The notes below the pieces were generated by a model. It searched no databases and was not told where the DNA came from. It worked only from the letters and a program-made list of their open reading frames with translations. From contig JBATRZ010000036.1 in the NCBI GenBank assembly GCA_049292975.1, forward strand, positions 1 to 20,475: 20,475 bases of DNA. Direction: 5' to 3'. Shown here one piece after another: positions 6,496-14,443 of the stretch. Each line of letters opens with the position of its first letter. Within the stretch, counting starts at the first letter, position 1. The position numbers and the translations under genes are program-made. Source of the DNA: JBGSWE01 sp049292975. GTDB lineage: Bacteria > Patescibacteriota > Saccharimonadia > Saccharimonadales > JACDBH01.

Positions 6496-6571
6496 GGTGG
6501 AGCTACAGGGACTCGAACCCTGGACCTCTTCCATGCCATGGAAGCGCTCTAGCCAACTGAGCTACAGCCCC
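6495..6571 (-). tRNA. tRNA-Ala (anticodon GGC), CCA encoded
   Basis: Read on the minus strand, the acceptor GGGGCTG pairs with TAGCTCC (with G-U pairs). The D-stem is GCTC/GAGC. Anticodon stem CTTCC/GGAAG holds loop ATGGCAT, so the anticodon is GGC. The variable loop is AGGTC. T-stem CAGGG/CCCTG holds TTCGAGT. Discriminator A and CCA are encoded. The gene ends at the bidirectional terminator. Confidence 0.95.
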
Positions 6572-6823
6572 TCGTCGAGGTGTAATGGTTGTGTCGTCGT
6601 TTTACCAGTAAAACAAGTTTGCCTGGCACTGGTAGTTATCTCACCAAGCCCACTCCTTTCAAAATCCCAAACAGCAGCAGGCTGCATGGTTTGGTATTTT
6701 GGAATAAGACAAGTGCGAGTATAACAGATTGGGCATAAGAATGGAACACCCCTGGTTGTAGTCAATGACCAAAAAAGCTATAGTTTATGGCATAAGCATT
6801 AGTAAACTCACACTAGGAGACAA
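6572..6823. other. Divergent intergenic region between tRNA-Ala and the membrane-anchored protein
   Basis: This region should hold the promoter of tRNA-Ala (minus strand) and of the next gene (plus strand). A small hairpin, GTTTTA-CCAG-TAAAAC, lies at about 6599-6614. A long imperfect hairpin spans 6657-6704: TTTCAAAAT, CCAAAC and GCAGC pair with GCTGC, GTTTGG and ATTTTGGAA. Possible plus-strand -10 boxes are TATAAC (6720-6725) and TATAGT (about 6779-6784), with no convincing -35. A strong AGGAG lies at about 6813-6817, before ATG 6824. Confidence 0.5.
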
Positions 6824-8281
6824 ATGGAAGACAATCAGCCTCAGCCCACAAACCCAAACCAGCCGGAGCCAGCCGTTCCGGCCGGACCTGAACCTCTCGG
6901 GACAATAACAACTGTACAGGCACCTGCGGAACCCGCTCCTATATCTGACGCTCAGCCTGCAGTCGCGACCCCGCCAGCTGCCTTAGGCACCGCGCCGCCG
7001 CCAAAAGCGGGCCGGAAATTACCCGTGTTACTAATTATTGCTATCGGGCTGGTTCTGTTGTTGGGAGGATCCGCCGGCACATACTACGGTCATTTCATGC
7101 CTAACAAGCCAGAGAACATCTGGAAATCCGCCCTGTCCAACACGGGCAAGGGCTTCGAAAAGCTCGCCGGATATGCAGATGAGCAAAAGGACAAGACGGG
7201 CAGCACCCTGAACGGTACCTATAAGCTCAAGGCCCAGGATTTTGTGTTAGACGGCAGTTTTGAGACCAAGTCAGACCAAAAAGACTCAGTCACTAAGCTC
7301 GATGCCGGTGCCATGGGGGTGCGTATCAATCTGGATATTTTGGCTACGATTCCAGATAACAGCACATATCCCGATGTCTACGTGCATGCAACAGGCTTGG
7401 ACGGGCTTGGCAGCGTGGCCGGCGCTGAGCCGTATGCCGGACTAGTAAACCAGCTGAATAACCAATGGTTTGTAATTGATCACACGCTATTTGACCAATT
7501 GCAAAACTCGGCCGCCGCGGGCGGGCAAAGCAATGCAGGCTTTACGGCAGAAGATGTCAGGCAGATCCAGGAGGCAGTGGGCAGGGCAGCGAGCGAATAT
7601 GTGTTTACTTCCAATACCAATAAATCGGTGTTCCGGGTCGCCAAGTTCATAGGCAAAGAGACCGCAGACGGCCGCCAGACCTTCCATTACAAGGTCAGGG
7701 CAAATAAGAAGAACCTGAAGGCTTTTGCCACCAAACTCAAAGATGAGTTAAAGCAGACAAAACTGGCAGAAATGTACGGCGGCGAGAACTTCGAGGAGGC
7801 GATTAACTTTGATGACTTGCTAGCATCTATTGATGAGCTTGGTGAAGACGATACTTTTGATGTATGGGTAGATGCCAAGACCAGGCTTGTCCGTACCGTG
7901 CGCATAACTGATAAAGAAAACAGCGCCAACTACATAGATCTTGGTCTCAAGTACACCGGCGGCGACAGCTACCCATTTTACGTAAGTTTCCGGTCGTCTG
8001 AGAGTGGAACTGAAGTCAAGGCCAATCTTAACCTGACCCTGAATACAGCTACTGACAAGTTAAACCTTGATGCCAGCCTGGATGTTACGGGTACATCGCC
8101 AGTAAGCGGTACGCTTAAAGGTGAGATGACCCTGCACAACGAAGACGTTACTTTTAATACGCCGACTGGAGCCAAATCGATCATGGAACTGTACGGCGGA
8201 CTAATGGGCGGCGAAAACATCCAGCAGACGCTTGGTGACAACATCTTCCTGGATGAATTTCCTATAGAGACCGACCTGTAG
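6824..8281 (+). CDS. Membrane-anchored extracytoplasmic protein, function unknown
   Basis: The 485-residue protein begins with a Pro/Ala/Gln-rich cytoplasmic stretch (1-62), followed by one membrane helix (about 66-86) and a large soluble domain that would face outside. The outer part is rich in Asp, Lys, Thr and Gly. It includes a segment with VWVDAKTRLVRTVRI (about 350-364) and late beta-rich repeats of the form LNLTLNT, LNLDASLDVTG and GTLKGEMTL. This resembles the clam-like beta folds of LppX/LprG-type or similar lipid- or surface-binding proteins, but no specific family can be asserted. There is no lipobox cysteine. The start is set by AGGAG 7 nt upstream. It precedes a Mur-ligase-like gene by 31 nt, so an envelope role is plausible. 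Confidence 0.88.
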   Translation: MEDNQPQPTNPNQPEPAVPAGPEPLGTITTVQAPAEPAPISDAQPAVATPPAALGTAPPPKAGRKLPVLLIIAIGLVLLLGGSAGTYYGHFMPNKPENIWKSALSNTGKGFEKLAGYADEQKDKTGSTLNGTYKLKAQDFVLDGSFETKSDQKDSVTKLDAGAMGVRINLDILATIPDNSTYPDVYVHATGLDGLGSVAGAEPYAGLVNQLNNQWFVIDHTLFDQLQNSAAAGGQSNAGFTAEDVRQIQEAVGRAASEYVFTSNTNKSVFRVAKFIGKETADGRQTFHYKVRANKKNLKAFATKLKDELKQTKLAEMYGGENFEEAINFDDLLASIDELGEDDTFDVWVDAKTRLVRTVRITDKENSANYIDLGLKYTGGDSYPFYVSFRSSESGTEVKANLNLTLNTATDKLNLDASLDVTGTSPVSGTLKGEMTLHNEDVTFNTPTGAKSIMELYGGLMGGENIQQTLGDNIFLDEFPIETDL

Positions 8282-8312
8282 CAAGACTGCTATACTACAC
8301 AGGCGATAGCCT

Positions 8313-9590
8313 ATGAAACAGAGTCTTAAAAAAATCGTCGTCAGTATCTTGGGCCGCCAGGTGAGGCAACTGCGACGCAAGCACACATTCAAGATAATCG
8401 GCGTGGCCGGCGGCACCGGCAAGACCAGCACCAAGCTGGCAATAGCCCAGGCCCTTAGCAAAAGCCAGCGGGTAAGGTATCAAGAGGGCAACTACAACGA
8501 CATCGTCAGCGTGCCTCTGATCTTCTTTGGCGCGTCAATGCCGGGCCTGCTCAATCCCATAGCCTGGGCCAAAATCTTCCTGGGTAATGCCAAGCAGATA
8601 TATGGCAGCTACCCATATGACATTGTTGTTGCCGAATTAGGTACCGATGGTCCCGGGCAGATAGCCGCCTTCAATAAATACCTGGAGCTGGATATGGCCG
8701 TTGTAACTGCTATTGTGCCGGAGCACATGGAGTATTTTGATGATCTGCAGGCTGTCGCGGACGAGGAGCTATCGGTCGCCTCGTACAGCAAGCAGGTACT
8801 GTATAATGCCGATCTTGTAGATGCCGCATACATAAAACAGCTGCCAGACGGCAGTGTCTCATACGCGCTTAAGGACAAAGGAGCAAGCTACTATGTGGCT
8901 AATCTGTATCACTCGGCAGGTGGTTTTGAGGGCGATATCAAGCATAACGATGCTATCCTGCTGCATTTTACGCACGAGGTGGTAGCCGAGACCCAGCTGT
9001 ACTCGGCGCTGGCTGCGGCAGCAGTAGGCAACGAACTGGGCCTAAAGCACACGGATATCCTGACCGGTATCGCCAACATCAAACCAGTAGCCGGGCGCCT
9101 GCGCCGCCTGCGCGGTATCAACGGCAGCACCATTATCGACGATACCTATAACGCCAATCCCGAGGCCGTGAAGGCAGCATTGCAAGCGCTGCAAAAGATA
9201 GATGCACCGCAAAGAATAGCCTTACTCGGCAACATGAACGAGCTTGGTAATATGTCGGCCGCTGCCCACAAGGAAATAGGTGCTGCATGTGATCCTTCAT
9301 GGCTGCATTTAGTCGTCACAATCGGTCCCGATGCCGGCGCGCATCTGGCACCCGCGGCAAGTTCCAACGGCTGCACGGTAAAGACGTTTGATAATCCATA
9401 CGACGCCGGTGAATACTTGCAGGCCAAGATCCGGGCCGGGGCGGTCATTCTGGCAAAAGGCTCGCAGAACAAGGTGTTTGCCGAAGAGGCGGTCAAGCTT
9501 ATCCTGGCCGATCCGGAAGATACCGCTAAACTGGTGCGTCAATCACCATACTGGCTAAAGCGCAAAGCAAATAACTTTAAAAGGAAATAA
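8313..9590 (+). CDS. MurF-like Mur ligase lacking the N-terminal domain
   Basis: The 425-residue protein has the ATP-binding loop GVAGGTGKTSTK at residues about 30-41, a central Mur-ligase domain (NYND at about 58-61, VVAELGTDGPGQI, VPEHMEYF) and the MurF-like motif DDTYNANPEAV (276-286), followed by the C-terminal domain with ALLGNMNELG and VILAKGSQNKVF. Known MurF joins D-Ala-D-Ala to UDP-MurNAc-tripeptide using ATP. Typical MurF has about 80-100 residues before the P-loop that bind the UDP part; here only about 29 basic residues precede it, so substrate recognition may differ. The gene is followed after 1 nt by an aminotransferase and then by convergent ddl, supporting a cell-wall role. 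TATACT (8291-8296) may be a -10. Confidence 0.88.
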   Translation: MKQSLKKIVVSILGRQVRQLRRKHTFKIIGVAGGTGKTSTKLAIAQALSKSQRVRYQEGNYNDIVSVPLIFFGASMPGLLNPIAWAKIFLGNAKQIYGSYPYDIVVAELGTDGPGQIAAFNKYLELDMAVVTAIVPEHMEYFDDLQAVADEELSVASYSKQVLYNADLVDAAYIKQLPDGSVSYALKDKGASYYVANLYHSAGGFEGDIKHNDAILLHFTHEVVAETQLYSALAAAAVGNELGLKHTDILTGIANIKPVAGRLRRLRGINGSTIIDDTYNANPEAVKAALQALQKIDAPQRIALLGNMNELGNMSAAAHKEIGAACDPSWLHLVVTIGPDAGAHLAPAASSNGCTVKTFDNPYDAGEYLQAKIRAGAVILAKGSQNKVFAEEAVKLILADPEDTAKLVRQSPYWLKRKANNFKRK

Positions 9591-9591
9591 T

Positions 9592-10518
9592 ATGGCAAAG
9601 ATTTACGAGAACGCGTGGTATGGCGATAAGATAGTACCGCTTGATGAGGCAAAATTAAGCATAGCCAGCTCGGCGGTGTTGTATGGGCTTAGCGTTTATA
9701 CAGTGTTTCCGGTTTCGCTTAATGACAAGAACCAGCTGGTGGCGTTTCGTCTGGAGGACCATTTCAAGCGTTTGCTTGATTCAGCCCGCATTATAGGCAT
9801 AGACGGTTTTGAGCAGGCATGGTCTTATGAGCGGTTTGTCTCTGCGGTCAAACAGCTGGTGGCCGTCCAAAAGCCGGATCAGAATGTCTTTGCGCGCGCG
9901 ACCATACATGTAGACGAGCAGGTGCCGGGCACCCGTTCGCGCGGCTTACACACTGCCTTCAGCATCTTTTTGTATGAGGCCAGCCCGATTATCCCGCAGG
10001 ACGGCGCCCGTCTGAAGACAAGCGTCTGGCGGCGTATTCCGGACTATGCCATTCCCTCACGCGCCAAGGTAAACGGTGCCTACATAAACTCGGTTTTAGC
10101 CAAACAAGACGCCTTAGACAGCGGTTATGATGACTGTATTTTCTTGGATGCCCACGGCCATGTCTGCGAATTAAGCGCAGCCAATATATTTATCGTGCGT
10201 CATGGTGAACTGCTTACGCCTGACACGACCAATGATTTACTAGAGGGCATCAACCGCCGCACGGTTATCCAGCTTGCCAAGGACCTAAACATTCCGGTGC
10301 GCGAGCGCGCCGTAGACCTAACCGAGCTGTACATTGCCGACGAGGCATTTGCATGCGGCACATCGGCTTATATCGCACCCATCACCGAGGTGGACAAACG
10401 GCTTATCGGTAAAAATGGTTCAATAGGCGATATTACCAAGCGTCTGCGCGAGCTGCATAGCCAGGCCGTCAGCGGCAACGCCGGGCAGTACGCCGCGTGG
10501 ATTACGGTTGTCGGCTAA
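9592..10518 (+). CDS. Class IV PLP aminotransferase (branched-chain IlvE-like or D-amino acid type)
   Basis: The 308-residue protein shows the fold-type IV layout. It opens with IYENAWYGDKIVPLDEAKLS and the early Tyr/Arg region. The PLP-binding lysine is K159 in RAKVNGAYINS, then comes ELSAANIFIV (position of the IlvE EGSGENLF motif), LLEGINRRTVIQLAKD, and a late EAFACGTSAYIAPITEVD. Sequence looks closest to branched-chain aminotransferase (2-oxoglutarate/glutamate with Leu, Ile, Val). However, the gene lies between a Mur ligase and D-Ala-D-Ala ligase, so a D-amino acid transaminase supplying D-Glu or D-Ala for peptidoglycan is a real alternative. It begins 1 nt after the Mur ligase stop with an AAAGGA site and ends in a 17-nt 3' overlap with ddl. 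Confidence 0.9.
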   Translation: MAKIYENAWYGDKIVPLDEAKLSIASSAVLYGLSVYTVFPVSLNDKNQLVAFRLEDHFKRLLDSARIIGIDGFEQAWSYERFVSAVKQLVAVQKPDQNVFARATIHVDEQVPGTRSRGLHTAFSIFLYEASPIIPQDGARLKTSVWRRIPDYAIPSRAKVNGAYINSVLAKQDALDSGYDDCIFLDAHGHVCELSAANIFIVRHGELLTPDTTNDLLEGINRRTVIQLAKDLNIPVRERAVDLTELYIADEAFACGTSAYIAPITEVDKRLIGKNGSIGDITKRLRELHSQAVSGNAGQYAAWITVVG

Positions 10519-11404
10519 GGGCGCAGCCAAGCAGCTTGTCTACAAATTCCGGCATGCTTAGGCCGGCAGCCTGCGCCATTTTGGGCAGCAGGCTCTGGGC
10601 CGTCAGCCCGGGAATCGTATTGGTTTCTATGACATGCAGCTTGCCCGTTGCATCAACAATCATATCGGTGCGTGACATATCACGGCAGCCAGCCAATTTA
10701 TGAATATTTAGCGCCAGTTTTTTGGCCTCATTCTGTATTTTTTCCGATACATGCAACGGCGGGCATAGTTCCTGGGTTAGTCCGTTGTATTTGTTGGCAT
10801 AATCAAACTCGCGGCCTTCGGGCGGAATGATTTCTATGACGGGCAGGGGCTCATCGCCCAGGATGCCTACGGTAATCTCCGTACCTTCAACCAGCCCCTC
10901 AAGCAGCATCTCCGTATGTGTCTCGAGCAGCTGCTTGGATACCTGCAAGTTTTTAACGCTAGGTTTCCGCACGATGTGCGTTTCCAGGCTGCTGCCTCCA
11001 GCGCGGGGCTTCAGCACATACGGCATTTCAAATAGCTTTTCATCAAGCCGGCGGATGTTTACCAACTGTCCGCCCGTCACGTTGATACCACGGCCGCGCA
11101 TGTAGTGCTTGAACTTCCACTTATCAAAACAAAGCGCAGAGGCAGCCGGATCGCTGCCCGTATATGGCACGCCCAAATCTTCCAGCCGTTGCTGAATGTT
11201 GCCGTCCTCATAGCCGCGGCCATGCAGGGCCAGGAAAACGACGTCATAGTCTTTGGCGGCCGCTATGTCAAAGCCGGCGTCAGACGGGTCGGCAACCGTG
11301 TATTGATACCCAAGTGCATCCAGCGCTCCAGAAACAGCCTGGCCGGATCTAAGCGCCACCTCGCGTTCGTTAGAATCACCGCCAGTCAGAAGCAATATGT
11401 TCAT
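10502..11404 (-). CDS. ddl: D-alanine--D-alanine ligase
   Basis: I place the start at the ATG of MNILLLTGGDSNEREVALRSG, giving 300 residues, because this matches the family N-terminus; a longer in-frame ORF extends 13 codons upstream but would run through the promoter. Motifs in order: HGRGYEDGNIQ (the HGxxGEDG region), PYTGSD, the ATP-grasp segment YVLKPRAGGSS, VEGTEITVGIL, the metal-binding region RTDMIVDATGKLHVIETNTIPGLT, and LLPKMAQAAG. It makes the D-Ala-D-Ala dipeptide for peptidoglycan in the cytoplasm. An extended -10, TGCTATACT, ends 6 nt before the ATG, implying a nearly leaderless mRNA. It converges on the aminotransferase with a 17-nt overlap and diverges from leuS. Confidence 0.95.
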   Translation of the reverse strand: MNILLLTGGDSNEREVALRSGQAVSGALDALGYQYTVADPSDAGFDIAAAKDYDVVFLALHGRGYEDGNIQQRLEDLGVPYTGSDPAASALCFDKWKFKHYMRGRGINVTGGQLVNIRRLDEKLFEMPYVLKPRAGGSSLETHIVRKPSVKNLQVSKQLLETHTEMLLEGLVEGTEITVGILGDEPLPVIEIIPPEGREFDYANKYNGLTQELCPPLHVSEKIQNEAKKLALNIHKLAGCRDMSRTDMIVDATGKLHVIETNTIPGLTAQSLLPKMAQAAGLSMPEFVDKLLGCALSRQP

Positions 11405-11410
11405 ACGCCC

Positions 11411-11419
11411 AGTATAGCA
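11411..11419 (-). promoter_or_regulatory. Extended -10 of ddl, adjacent to the start codon
   Basis: On the minus strand TGC-TATACT (11419 down to 11411) lies 6 nt before the ddl ATG at 11404. The expected start point falls at or next to the ATG. No good -35 is seen. Confidence 0.55.
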
Positions 11420-11425
11420 AGCTGA

Positions 11426-11454
11426 TTGCAACAGATACACCACCCCTGTATACT
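11426..11454 (+). promoter_or_regulatory. Promoter of leuS, close to leaderless
   Basis: TTGCAA (11426-11431), a 17-nt spacer and TATACT (11449-11454) form a good sigma70-type promoter. The start codon is at 11465, so the 5' leader would be only about 3-4 nt and no Shine-Dalgarno can fit. Confidence 0.75.
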
Positions 11455-11464
11455 GCTATGAGTC

Positions 11465-13891
11465 ATGAAACGTTATAACCCTACAGAATTAGAACCAAAA
11501 TGGCAGCAGCTCTGGGACGAGCAAAAGACATACCAAGCCGAGGCTGCACCCGGGCTGCCAAAAAGCTATGTAAATGCCATGTTCCCGTACCCCAGCGGCG
11601 CCGGCCTGCATGTGGGGCATGTGCGCAATTATGCTATCACCGATGCCATTGCCCGCTACGAGCGGGCCAAGGGCAAAAACGTCCTAAGCGCCATGGGCTG
11701 GGACGCCTTTGGTCTGCCGGCTGAGAACTATGCCATCAAGACAGGCACGCCCCCGGCCGAGAGTACCGCGCAGAATATCGCCAATTTCAAGACGCAGTTG
11801 AAGCGCTTGGGTGTCAGCTACGATTGGAGCCGCGAGTTCAACACCGCGGATCCCGGCTACTACAAATGGACCCAGTGGTGTTTCTTGCAATTATTTAAAG
11901 AAGGCCTGGCCTACCAGAAGGAATCACAGCAGTGGTGGTGCCCCGTCTGCCAGACTGTTCTGGCTAACGAGCAGGTTATAAACGGCGGCTACTGCTGGCG
12001 GCACGAGGATACTTTGGTCGTAAAGAAATGGCTTAAGCAGTGGTTCTTTAAAATTACTGCATACGCGGATGAGCTGCTGGACAGCCTAGAGGATCTGGCC
12101 TGGCCCGGGAAGATTAAGGCCATGCAGCGCAACTGGATCGGCCGGTCCGCTGGAGCAAGTCTCAAGTTCCGAGTAGCAAGTGACAAGAGTCAGGAAATCG
12201 AAGTTTTTACAACTCGTCCTGATACGCTTTTTGGCGCAACTTTTATGGTCTTGGCGCCGGAGCATCCGCTAGTAGACAGGATAACGGCTGAGGAACAGAA
12301 AGCGGCGGTCCAGGACTACGTTAAAGAATCGGTCACAAAATCTGATATCGACCGCATGAACGAATCCCGCGAAAAAACCGGCGTGCCTACCGGTGCCTGC
12401 GTAATCAACCCCGTCACTAACCAGCCCATACCCGTCTGGATAGCCGACTATGTGCTGATGGGCTACGGTACAGGAGCCATCATGGCCGTGCCTGCCCACG
12501 ACGAGCGCGACAAAGAATTCGCCAAAAAATACGATCTGCCTATCGTAGCTGTCGTAGACACGCCCAAAGATGACATTTCGGCCGAAGGCATCATGATAGC
12601 TTCTGGCAAATATACCGGCCTTAGCTCTAGCGAGGCCCGCGAGCAGATTGTTGCCGATTTGTCCAAGGCGGGCATAGGCGAAGACAAGATTAATTACCGT
12701 ATGCGCGACTGGCTGGTATCCCGCCAGCGTTACTGGGGCGCGCCGATTCCAATTATCCACTGCGAAAAAGACGGAGCGGTGGCGGTGCCAGAAGACCAGC
12801 TGCCGGTGGCACTGCCCGTCGTACAAAACTACCAGCCGAAAGGTGACGGCAAAAGCGTACTGGCCCATGTGCCAGGCTGGTACAACACAAAATGTCCGGC
12901 ATGCGGCGGCCCGGCCGTACGCGAGACAGACACTATGGACGGCTATGTCTGCAGCAGCTGGTACCTGTTCCGTTACGCCGACGCCCAAAACGAAGCCCGG
13001 GCTTGGGACCCTGCCAAAGCAAACTACTGGGCGCCGCTGGATTATTACTGCGGCGGCGACCACGCCGTAGCCCATCTGTTGTACGTGCGCTTCTGGACCA
13101 AATTCTTCCGCGATCAGGGCCTGCTAAACTTCGGCGAACCCATCAAACGCCTGGTATATAATGGCTATATCAACGCGGCTGATGGCCGCAAGATGAGTAA
13201 ATCCTTGGGTAACGTAGTGGATCCGCTGGAACTTATAGACCAGGGTTACGGCGCCGATGCCCTGCGTGTCTATGAGCTGTTTATCGGCCCGTACGAGCAA
13301 GATGCGGCATGGGATCCAAAAGGCATAGCCGGCACCTACCGGTTCCTAAACCGCGCCTGGACGCTTACGCATGAATACCTGGAGTCAGGCCAAACTGCTG
13401 GCCCAGCCGGTAAGGCTATTAATGCGGCGGCCCACAAAGCTATCAAACGGGTGTCTGAAGACCTGGAGCGCCATAGCTTTAACACGGCTGTTGCCGCCCT
13501 GATGGAATACGTCAATGAGCTGTACAAGCTAAAAGTCAAAGGATTTTCAGACCGCGGCGCCTGGCAATTCGCCCTAAGCACGCTGGCACAGCTGTTGCAG
13601 CCGTTCGCGCCGCACATCGCAGAGGAGCTTTGGCAGGCCTTGGGCCACCAGGACAATGTACATAAAACAAGTTGGCCGCTATGGGATGACAACTATCTGG
13701 TGCAGGATACCATCACAGTTGTCGTACAGGTCAATGGCAAACTGCGCGCCCAGCTTAGCCTGCCGGCAGATGTAGACCAGGCAGGGGCGGTGGCTGCTGC
13801 GCTGGCTGACGAGAACGTAAAAAACTATGTTACCGGCGAGCCCAAAAAGACGGTGTATGTTCCGGGCAAGCTGGTAAACTTTGTCGTGTAG
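11465..13891 (+). CDS. leuS: Leucyl-tRNA synthetase
   Basis: The 808-residue enzyme charges tRNA-Leu. Its N-terminus, KRYNPTELEPKWQQLWDE, is typical of bacterial LeuRS. The class I HIGH motif is HVGH at residues 49-52, within PSGAGLHVGHVRNY. Next come WGWDAFGLPAENYA-type sequence (here GWDAFGLPAENYAI), a zinc-site region with CPVC...C..RH (about 161-181), the CP1 editing domain with TRPDT (250-254) and GTGAIMAVPAHDERD, a second CPAC...C region, and KMSKS at 576-580. The anticodon-binding and C-terminal domains end with VQVNGKLRAQLSLP and the family-typical KTVYVPGKLVNFVV. Length and motifs appear complete. It is transcribed from its own promoter, divergent from ddl, probably as a leaderless mRNA. 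Confidence 0.98.
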   Translation: MKRYNPTELEPKWQQLWDEQKTYQAEAAPGLPKSYVNAMFPYPSGAGLHVGHVRNYAITDAIARYERAKGKNVLSAMGWDAFGLPAENYAIKTGTPPAESTAQNIANFKTQLKRLGVSYDWSREFNTADPGYYKWTQWCFLQLFKEGLAYQKESQQWWCPVCQTVLANEQVINGGYCWRHEDTLVVKKWLKQWFFKITAYADELLDSLEDLAWPGKIKAMQRNWIGRSAGASLKFRVASDKSQEIEVFTTRPDTLFGATFMVLAPEHPLVDRITAEEQKAAVQDYVKESVTKSDIDRMNESREKTGVPTGACVINPVTNQPIPVWIADYVLMGYGTGAIMAVPAHDERDKEFAKKYDLPIVAVVDTPKDDISAEGIMIASGKYTGLSSSEAREQIVADLSKAGIGEDKINYRMRDWLVSRQRYWGAPIPIIHCEKDGAVAVPEDQLPVALPVVQNYQPKGDGKSVLAHVPGWYNTKCPACGGPAVRETDTMDGYVCSSWYLFRYADAQNEARAWDPAKANYWAPLDYYCGGDHAVAHLLYVRFWTKFFRDQGLLNFGEPIKRLVYNGYINAADGRKMSKSLGNVVDPLELIDQGYGADALRVYELFIGPYEQDAAWDPKGIAGTYRFLNRAWTLTHEYLESGQTAGPAGKAINAAAHKAIKRVSEDLERHSFNTAVAALMEYVNELYKLKVKGFSDRGAWQFALSTLAQLLQPFAPHIAEELWQALGHQDNVHKTSWPLWDDNYLVQDTITVVVQVNGKLRAQLSLPADVDQAGAVAAALADENVKNYVTGEPKKTVYVPGKLVNFVV

Positions 13892-13916
13892 AACGACCCT
13901 ATCATCTAATTATATC

Positions 13917-13946
13917 ATACTTAACAAGTAAAGTCAAGTATTTTTT
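13917..13946 (+). terminator. Weak terminator after leuS
   Basis: ATACTT (13917-13922) pairs with AAGTAT (13936-13941) and runs into TTTTTT. The stem is short and AT-only in part, so strength is uncertain. Confidence 0.45.
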
Positions 13947-13966
13947 ATAATCTTAAGACTTACACC

Positions 13967-13995
13967 TTGTGAAAACGTTAAAAAACAGATATAAT
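13967..13995 (+). promoter_or_regulatory. Promoter of rpmF
   Basis: TTGTGA (13967-13972), a 17-nt spacer and a perfect TATAAT (13990-13995) precede rpmF by about 47 nt. Confidence 0.8.
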
Positions 13996-14042
13996 ACGTC
14001 TCGAATTTAGCATTAAGTAAAGAGGAGTGATGGTAGTCTTCC

Positions 14043-14210
14043 ATGGGCAAGCCCAAAAAACGAACATCCCACCGCAAGACCGGCGTTCGCCGCAGCCACC
14101 TAGTTGTGCGTCTGGCCCGCAGCGTCAATGCGAAATCACCGGTAAAGGCTTATACCACAGTACGTGAGTCCGCAAAGCCCAAAACAGCCGAAAAAACTTC
14201 GGCCAAGTAA
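14043..14210 (+). CDS. rpmF: Ribosomal protein bL32
   Basis: This 55-residue ORF starts MGKPKKRTSHRKTGVRRSHL, the conserved bL32 N-terminus (PKKRTS...RRSH) that binds 23S rRNA. The remainder, VVRLARSVNAKSPVKAYTT and a Lys/Ala/Thr tail, is divergent and carries no cysteines, so this is a C-minus form without the zinc ribbon. An in-frame TAG at 14034 rules out any longer N-terminus. The Shine-Dalgarno AGAGGAG (14021-14027) is about 15 nt from the ATG, which is unusually far; an out-of-frame ATG at 14030 lies between. The gene has its own strong promoter and precedes nusB. Confidence 0.88.
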   Translation: MGKPKKRTSHRKTGVRRSHLVVRLARSVNAKSPVKAYTTVRESAKPKTAEKTSAK

Positions 14211-14269
14211 TATCCTAGATGATATACTGGTTCTGAATAGGAACCTAAAGCGGAAAGTTTAACAATTCT

Positions 14270-14440
14270 ATGGTTACCACGACCTACGCATTTGAGACTA
14301 GAATCGGTGCAGCAGCGAGGAGCGGCCGGAGCCGTACACAGCAGTACGGTGAAGACGCACCGCAGCTGGTAAGCCGATTCTGGTCCAAAAGCCTTAAGCA
14401 AAGATTGGCTTTGCCGGTCTTTGAGAGAGGCGGTGCGTAA
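14270..14440 (+). CDS. Possible small protein in frame with nusB (56 aa)
   Basis: An ORF runs from ATG 14270 to TAA 14438-14440 and encodes a basic 56-residue peptide (MVTTTYAFETRIGAAARSGR... ending in LALPVFERGGA). It is in the same reading frame as nusB and is separated from the nusB GTG by the TAA and a single GTC codon. GGAAAG lies about 12 nt upstream of the ATG, and TATACT (14223-14228) could be a -10. I recognise no family. It could be a genuine small gene, a leader peptide coupled to nusB, or a former N-terminal extension cut off by a stop. Support is limited to the open frame and context. Confidence 0.4.
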   Translation: MVTTTYAFETRIGAAARSGRSRTQQYGEDAPQLVSRFWSKSLKQRLALPVFERGGA

Positions 14441-14443
14441 GTC

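Noticed and set aside
6485..6724. ORF of 79 codons over tRNA-Ala
   Set aside because: It is antisense translation of the tRNA (LEPWTSS-type peptide) and lies in a terminator and tRNA.
11405..11443. Longer ddl start 13 codons upstream
   Set aside because: The extra residues do not resemble Ddl, and the stretch contains the -10 box just before the chosen ATG.
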